From positions 49,033-113,032 of the forward strand of contig CAVOZI010000010.1 in NCBI GenBank assembly GCA_963700895.1: a DNA stretch of 64,000 nucleotides. The letters are read 5' to 3'. Made by a program: the position numbers and the translations under genes. The DNA is from Anderseniella sp963700895 (lineage in GTDB: Bacteria; Pseudomonadota; Alphaproteobacteria; Rhizobiales; Aestuariivirgaceae). The notes beneath the pieces are model-generated. The model saw only the letters and a program-made list of their open reading frames with translations. It searched no databases and was not told where the DNA came from. Positions 59,524 through 64,000 of the stretch are shown here, piece after piece (position 1 is the first letter of the stretch; each line of letters starts with the position of its first letter).

Positions 59524-60471
59524 ATGAAAAGATTGTTATTGCTCGCAGCCGTCCTGGTCGCATTCACCATGCCGGCCAGTGCAGAGTTCAAGCTCGACTC
59601 GCGCTACCAGGACGCAGATGGCGACCTGGTCGCCGACACTCCAACCGATCCCGCCCAGCAGGTCGATCCTTCAACCCTGATCTTTGCCTACACCCCTGTC
59701 GAGGACCCGGCCGTCTACGCCAAGGTATGGGAAGGCTTCCTCAAGCACATGGAAGAAAAGACCGGAAAGAAGGTCCAGTTCTTTCCCGTGCAATCCAATG
59801 CAGCCCAGATCGAGGCGATGCGCGCCGGCCGCCTTCACATTGCCGGCTTCAATACCGGTTCAAATCCACTCGCGGTTGCCTGTGCTGGCTTCAGCCCGTT
59901 CACGATGATGGCTTCGGCAGACGGTTCGTTCGGCTATGAGATGGAGATCATCACCTATCCGGACTCCGGCATCGGAAAAGTCGAGGACATCAAGGGCAAG
60001 AAGCTGGCTTTCACTTCGGAAACGTCAAACTCGGGTTTCAAGGCGCCATCAGCCATCCTTAAGGCAGACTATGGAATGGTGGCCGGCACCGACTTCGAGC
60101 CAGTGTTTTCCGGCAAGCATGACAACTCTATCCTTGGCGTCGCCAACAAGGATTACCCTGCTGCCGCCGTTGCCAACTCTGTCCTCAAGCGCATGCTACA
60201 GCGTGACGTGGTCAAGGCTGAGCAGCTCAAGTCGTTGTACAAGTCTCAAACGTTCCCGACGACCGGCTATGGTCTCGTCTATAATTTGAAGCCCGAGCTG
60301 CAGGAAAAGATCAAGGAAGCGTTTTTCTCGTATCCATGGGAAGGCTCGGCCCTGCTGGAGGAGTTCTCCAAGTCTGGAGAGGCGCAGTTCATTCCGATCA
60401 CCTTCAAGGAGCACTGGGCCGTCATCCGCAAGATCGATGAGGCCAACGGCGTTTCCTACGACTGTAAGTAA
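59524..60471 (+). CDS. phnD: phosphonate/phosphite-type periplasmic binding protein
   Basis: AAAGGGAG precedes ATG 59524. A signal peptide (M-K-R-L-L-L-L-A-A-V-L-V-A) is followed by an unusual insert, D-A-D-G-D-L-V-A-D, that resembles a calcium-binding loop and is found in a subset of these proteins. The family core is present: F-A-Y-T-P-V-E-D-P-A-V-Y, Q-S-N-A-A-Q-I-E-A-M-R-A-G-R-L-H, F-T-S-E-T-S-N-S-G and T-T-G-Y. It should bind a phosphonate, phosphite or phosphate ester. Confidence 0.92.
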   Translation: MKRLLLLAAVLVAFTMPASAEFKLDSRYQDADGDLVADTPTDPAQQVDPSTLIFAYTPVEDPAVYAKVWEGFLKHMEEKTGKKVQFFPVQSNAAQIEAMRAGRLHIAGFNTGSNPLAVACAGFSPFTMMASADGSFGYEMEIITYPDSGIGKVEDIKGKKLAFTSETSNSGFKAPSAILKADYGMVAGTDFEPVFSGKHDNSILGVANKDYPAAAVANSVLKRMLQRDVVKAEQLKSLYKSQTFPTTGYGLVYNLKPELQEKIKEAFFSYPWEGSALLEEFSKSGEAQFIPITFKEHWAVIRKIDEANGVSYDCK

Positions 60472-60494
60472 GCTGCACTCGCAGTGACCTGTGC

Positions 60495-60519
60495 GGAGGC
60501 AGCCCCTGCGGCTGCCTCC
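60495..60519 (+). terminator. hairpin between phnD and phnC, probably attenuating or mRNA-stabilising
   Basis: GGAGGCAGCC and GGCTGCCTCC form a perfect 10-bp stem with a CCTGC loop. No T-tract follows. Such hairpins behind binding-protein genes commonly protect the upstream message and lower expression of the ATPase and permease genes. Confidence 0.65.
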
Positions 60520-60550
60520 CGCATCATGACAGGGGATCGGGGGAACAATC

Positions 60551-61372
60551 GTGTTATCCGTACGCAATCTGACCAAAACCTATCGCACCGGCGACCAAGC
60601 ACTTAAGGGCGTGAGCTTCAATGTCGAGCCTGGCCAGCTGGTGGGGTTGATCGGTCCGTCTGGCGCAGGCAAGTCCACGCTCATCAGGTGCGTCAACCGC
60701 CTCGTTGAACCCACTGGCGGCAGCATCTTTCTGGGCAACGAAGAGCTCACCCTACTGTCTGGCTCACGGCTGAGGGCGGCACGCCGGCGGATTGGAATGA
60801 TCTTCCAAGAGTATGCCCTGGTAGAGCGGCTGTCAGTGATGGAGAACGTCCTTTCGGGACGGTTAGGTTATGTTTCCTTCTGGCGCAGCTTCACTCGCCG
60901 GTTTCCGCAAGCAGACGTCGACAAGGCCTTCTCGTTGCTTGAAAGGGTTGGGCTGACCGACCATGCCGACAAACGCGCCGATGCCCTGTCGGGTGGCCAG
61001 CGCCAGCGCGTCGGTATAGCTCGTGCGTTGGAACAGGATCCTGAACTGCTGCTCATTGATGAGCCAACGGCGAGTCTTGATCCCAAGACTTCTCGCCAGA
61101 TTATGCGCCTGATCCAGGACATCTGCGCAGAACGAAACCTTCCGGCCATCATCAACATCCACGATGTACTGCTTGCCCAAGCCTTCACCGGGCGGATCAT
61201 CGGGCTGCAGGCTGGTGAGGTGGTCTTTGACGGACCACCTGAGAAGCTTGATGATGTCGCTCTGACTCGCATTTACGGTGAGGAAGACTGGACAACGATG
61301 CGCACCGCCAAACCGGGCGACGACGAAAGTGGTGAGCGCGACGAAGAAGAGCGTATGGCGAGTCTGGTTTGA
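60551..61372 (+). CDS. phnC: ATPase of the phosphonate-type importer
   Basis: The start is GTG 60551. The 273-residue product shows Walker A G-P-S-G-A-G-K-S-T, Q-loop I-F-Q-E-Y-A-L-V, signature L-S-G-G-Q-R-Q-R-V-G-I and Walker B L-L-I-D-E-P-T-A-S-L-D-P. These match PhnC, including the V-E-R-L-S-V-M-E-N-V-L-S-G-R-L-G segment typical of that group. It overlaps phnE by one base (TGATG). Confidence 0.94.
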   Translation: MLSVRNLTKTYRTGDQALKGVSFNVEPGQLVGLIGPSGAGKSTLIRCVNRLVEPTGGSIFLGNEELTLLSGSRLRAARRRIGMIFQEYALVERLSVMENVLSGRLGYVSFWRSFTRRFPQADVDKAFSLLERVGLTDHADKRADALSGGQRQRVGIARALEQDPELLLIDEPTASLDPKTSRQIMRLIQDICAERNLPAIINIHDVLLAQAFTGRIIGLQAGEVVFDGPPEKLDDVALTRIYGEEDWTTMRTAKPGDDESGERDEEERMASLV

Positions 61373-62181
61373 TGAGCGGCGTTTCTTCCAAGCCAAGAAA
61401 GTGGACGCGACCGCCGGTCCTGATCAAGAACGATCCCCTGCGCTGGTCAATCTATGCCGGCGCGTTGATCTATCTCCTGCTGGCAATATCCAGCGTCGAT
61501 ATCAACCCTGCACGCATCTATGAGGGGCTCGAACGAGGCTGGCGTTTTGTTCAGGGCTTCCTCGTACCGGACTTTACCAGCCGGTGGAGCGACATCCAGC
61601 AAGGCTTCATCGAAAGCCTCACCATGACCCTGACAGCTACCGTTGCCGGCGTGCTGATCTCCGTCCCGATCGGTATAGGTGCTGCCCGCAACATATCCCC
61701 TACTGCGGTCTACCTGATGTGCCGGGCTATCATTGCATTGTCGCGCAGTCTTCAGGAGATCATCGTTGCGATCCTGTTTGTCGCCATGTTCGGCTTCGGG
61801 CCATTCGCCGGGTTCCTGACCTTGACCTTCGCAACAATCGGCTTCCTGGCGAAGCTGCTGGCCGAAGACATTGAGGACATTGACGAAAGCCAGACCGAAG
61901 CCATCCGCGCCACGGGAGCCAGCTGGACGCAGCTGATCAATTATGCCGTACAGCCACAGGTGATGCCGCGGTTGATTGGCTTGTCGCTGTATCGCCTCGA
62001 TATCAATTTCCGCGAGTCTGCCGTGATCGGGATTGTCGGTGCAGGTGGTATCGGGGCAACGCTGAACACCGCCATCGACCGCTATGAATACGACTCGGCC
62101 GGCGCAATCCTGATCCTGATCATACTGATCGTCATGGCGGCTGAATACTCCAGTGGCTTTGTGCGCAAGTGGGTGCAGTGA
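61372..62181 (+). CDS. phnE: permease of the phosphonate-type importer, first subunit
   Basis: About 269 residues with five or six hydrophobic segments. The PhnE signature is D-E-S-Q-T-E-A-I-R-A-T-G-A-S near residue 172, followed by D-I-N-F-R-E-S-A-V-I-G-I-V-G-A-G-G-I-G, as in the family. ATG 61372 overlaps the phnC stop. The next gene is a second, paralogous permease. Confidence 0.93.
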   Translation: MSGVSSKPRKWTRPPVLIKNDPLRWSIYAGALIYLLLAISSVDINPARIYEGLERGWRFVQGFLVPDFTSRWSDIQQGFIESLTMTLTATVAGVLISVPIGIGAARNISPTAVYLMCRAIIALSRSLQEIIVAILFVAMFGFGPFAGFLTLTFATIGFLAKLLAEDIEDIDESQTEAIRATGASWTQLINYAVQPQVMPRLIGLSLYRLDINFRESAVIGIVGAGGIGATLNTAIDRYEYDSAGAILILIILIVMAAEYSSGFVRKWVQ

Positions 62182-62996
62182 TGCCGGTCATCATTGATGG
62201 AAACGGCAAGGCCTGGCAGAAGCGCACCTCCGCTCGCCAATGGACCATTTGGCTTGGCTGGCTGATCCTGGTGGCTCTGACCGTCTACTGCTGGCAGGTG
62301 ATGACGAAAGATACCATCTGGGCTTTCGTGCAGGACGCGCCCCGTCAGGCAGCTGACCTCGCCAGCCGAATGGTGCCGCCGCGTTGGTCCTACATCGACA
62401 AGCTACTATGGCCGCTTTGGGACACCATAAACATTGCCACGCTCGGCACGTTGCTTGGAATTCTGTTCGCCGTGCCAGTGGCCTTTCTGGCGGCCCGGAA
62501 TACAACGCCCAGCCGCACCCTTGTCCGGCCGGTCGCACTGTTCATCATCGTTGCGTCGCGCTCAATCAACTCGCTGATCTGGGCACTGCTGCTGGTGGCA
62601 GTGATTGGGCCCGGGGTGCTGGCTGGCATCCTTGCCATTGGCTTCCGGTCTATCGGCTTCATTGCCAAGCTCCTGTACGAGGCCATCGAGGAGATAGACG
62701 AAACCCAAGTCGAGGCGATCTCGGCGACCGGCGCTAGCCGTGCCCAGATCATCGACTATGCCATTGTGCCCCAGATATTGCCGGCGTTCTGCGGCATCTC
62801 GGTGTTCCGCTGGGACATCAATATCCGCGAGTCCACTATACTTGGCCTCGTCGGAGCCGGCGGCATCGGCCTGCAATTGCAGGCCTCGCTGAACGTGCTG
62901 GCATGGCCGCAGGTAACGCTGATCTTCCTCGTTATCCTGGCAACCGTGTTCGTTTCGGAATGGGTGTCGGCAAAGGTGCGTCAGGCAATCATATGA
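62181..62996 (+). CDS. phnE: permease of the phosphonate-type importer, second subunit
   Basis: The 271-residue product is paralogous to the preceding gene, with D-E-T-Q-V-E-A-I-S-A-T-G-A-S and D-I-N-I-R-E-S-T-I-L-G-L-V-G-A-G-G-I-G. Two different PhnE subunits usually form a heterodimer. Its ATG overlaps the previous stop by one base (TGATG) and its own stop overlaps the start of the HAD gene (ATGA). Confidence 0.93.
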   Translation: MPVIIDGNGKAWQKRTSARQWTIWLGWLILVALTVYCWQVMTKDTIWAFVQDAPRQAADLASRMVPPRWSYIDKLLWPLWDTINIATLGTLLGILFAVPVAFLAARNTTPSRTLVRPVALFIIVASRSINSLIWALLLVAVIGPGVLAGILAIGFRSIGFIAKLLYEAIEEIDETQVEAISATGASRAQIIDYAIVPQILPAFCGISVFRWDINIRESTILGLVGAGGIGLQLQASLNVLAWPQVTLIFLVILATVFVSEWVSAKVRQAII

Positions 62997-63922
62997 CCCA
63001 ACCGATGCTTGCCGCCGAGACTGGTCCGCAGTGGGCCTTCGAACGCTATGAAGAAGTTCGCTCTCGCCTGCCGTCTGCACGGTTTTCAGCCAGTTCAAAC
63101 CACTGCGGCTCTCTCTCTGAACTGATCGATCGGTTCGATGCTTTCCTGTTTGACTCGTTTGGCGTGCTTAATGTCGGCGACATGCCTGTTCCAGGAGCAA
63201 CCGCTTGCATCGAAGCGTTACGGCGCGCGGGTAAGCAGGTCATGGTCTTGACCAACGCAGCCACTGGCAGCATCGCTTCGCTACCCGGCAAGTACAGTCA
63301 ATTGGGTTTCGACTTCACCAGCGATGAGATTGTTAGCAGCCGGCAGGTGCTGGCAATGTCGCTTGCTCAGCCACCTCTGGTTGACTGGCGGTGGGCTATA
63401 GCAGCGCCGGGCAATGCGGCGATCGAAGAGATCGTTAAGAACTACAGCATTGTAGAGGGTCGAGACGCCGGACTTAGTGATGTGGACGGCTTTATCTTGC
63501 TTAGCACCTCCGGGTGGAACGAAGACCACGCAACCGCGCTTAGGCATGCATTACGCGAACGACCGCGCCCGGTGCTGGTCGGCAACCCGGACCTGGTCGC
63601 GCCGCGCGAAGGCGGCCTCTCACTCGAACCGGGATGCATTGCACATGAGTTGCTGGACGAGATGCCCGGACTTTACGTGAGTTTCTTTGGCAAGCCATTC
63701 GGCAACGCGTTCGAAGAGGCGTTGCGTCGCCTTCCCGCATATATATGCCGTGACAGGGTGGCAATGGTCGGCGACACCCTGCATACCGATATCCTAGGCG
63801 GGGCCGCCGCTGGCTGCCGAACGGTGCTGGTAACAGACTGGGGCGTCCTCAAGGGCTTTGACATAGGCGAGGCTGTTTCGCGCGCCGGCATCGTTCCGGA
63901 TTTCATTATTCCTTCAATTTGA
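62993..63922 (+). CDS. HAD-superfamily class IIA phosphatase
   Basis: The 309-residue product starts at ATG 62993, inside the phnE stop (ATGA). Motif I is F-L-F-D-S-F-G-V-L near residue 51, with the nucleophile Asp and the D-x-(W/Y/F)-G-V form of NagD-type class IIA enzymes. L-T-N-A is motif II, G-K-P-F holds the motif III Lys, and M-V-G-D-T-L-H-T-D-I is motif IV. Coupling to the phn genes suggests it dephosphorylates the imported phosphate ester or a product of it; it is not of phosphonatase (PhnX) type. Confidence 0.9.
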   Translation: MTQPMLAAETGPQWAFERYEEVRSRLPSARFSASSNHCGSLSELIDRFDAFLFDSFGVLNVGDMPVPGATACIEALRRAGKQVMVLTNAATGSIASLPGKYSQLGFDFTSDEIVSSRQVLAMSLAQPPLVDWRWAIAAPGNAAIEEIVKNYSIVEGRDAGLSDVDGFILLSTSGWNEDHATALRHALRERPRPVLVGNPDLVAPREGGLSLEPGCIAHELLDEMPGLYVSFFGKPFGNAFEEALRRLPAYICRDRVAMVGDTLHTDILGGAAAGCRTVLVTDWGVLKGFDIGEAVSRAGIVPDFIIPSI

Positions 63923-64000
63923 GCGTATCACGAATTCCGAGCGGCCGGCACCTGAAGTCTCCAAGATGGCTGTGCTTCAGCGTAAGCCGGCAACTAATGG
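63923..64000. other. end of window, no gene seen
   Basis: The last 78 bases after the HAD gene show no open frame of note and no clear terminator. Confidence 0.4.

Noticed and set aside
1..64000. CRISPR arrays, rRNA operons, complete tRNA genes
   Set aside because: No regularly spaced short repeats, no rRNA signature and no full cloverleaf were found on reading; only one tRNA 3' fragment is present.

Overview
The window is GC-rich DNA, most likely from the chromosome of an alphaproteobacterium. That placement is an inference from paired YkuD L,D-transpeptidases, a phasin, a TadG-like protein, Pot and Phn ABC importers and the transposon families present; no rRNA gene is in view to fix it. 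Two thirds of the window is accessory in character: small orphan genes, toxin-antitoxin (TA) modules, five insertion sequences, an integrase beside a tRNA 3' fragment, and several broken genes.

Layout. 0-5.3 kb: 3' part of a giant VCBS/PA14/RTX surface or secreted protein, frameshifted near its end. 5.4-10.4 kb: wecB, then a converging four-gene operon (outer-membrane barrel, GT2 synthase, membrane-anchored beta-solenoid protein, polytopic membrane protein) that looks like an exopolysaccharide synthesis and export unit. 10.5-21.3 kb: a nitroreductase, then an island of small, mostly unrecognised genes with two monohaem cytochromes c, a MerR-like regulator, an ADP-ribosyltransferase-like protein, two paralogous families unknown to me, and a 114-bp tandem duplication. 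21.6-25.6 kb: a short Wza-like lipoprotein and two L,D-transpeptidases, a deleted TadG-like gene and a Sel1-repeat protein. 25.6-27.1 kb: a truncated higA beside an IS630 element. 27.4-31.1 kb: a TPR-like protein, a YecA/SEC-C protein, a glycosyltransferase remnant and a Fic protein. 31.4-34 kb: three TA modules (mazEF-like, relE/xre, mqsRA with a nonsense mutation). Four copies of a ~65-bp dispersed repeat lie between these blocks. 34.1-36.8 kb: site-2 protease with CBS domains, gamma-glutamylcyclotransferase-like protein, phasin.

37.4-47.2 kb is a surface-polysaccharide region: rfbC, rfbB, rfbD, rfbA (dTDP-L-rhamnose), an ABC exporter, a GDP-mannose 3,5-epimerase and a glycan gene cut by an IS. 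rfbB, rfbD, rfbA and the ABC gene carry many single-base frameshifts, while rfbC, the epimerase and the IS transposases are clean. An IS256 element with an 8-bp target duplication sits inside an IS110 transposase; a second, inverted IS256 copy is broken by an IS5-family element. 49.9-52.6 kb: tRNA 3' fragment, tyrosine integrase and a second IS630-type element.

53.1-64 kb is orderly metabolic DNA: a LuxR-type regulator divergent from a spermidine/putrescine-type ABC importer with an SDR dehydrogenase, then a phosphonate-type importer (phnD, phnC, phnE, phnE) coupled to a HAD phosphatase. Start and stop codons overlap or nearly touch throughout these operons.
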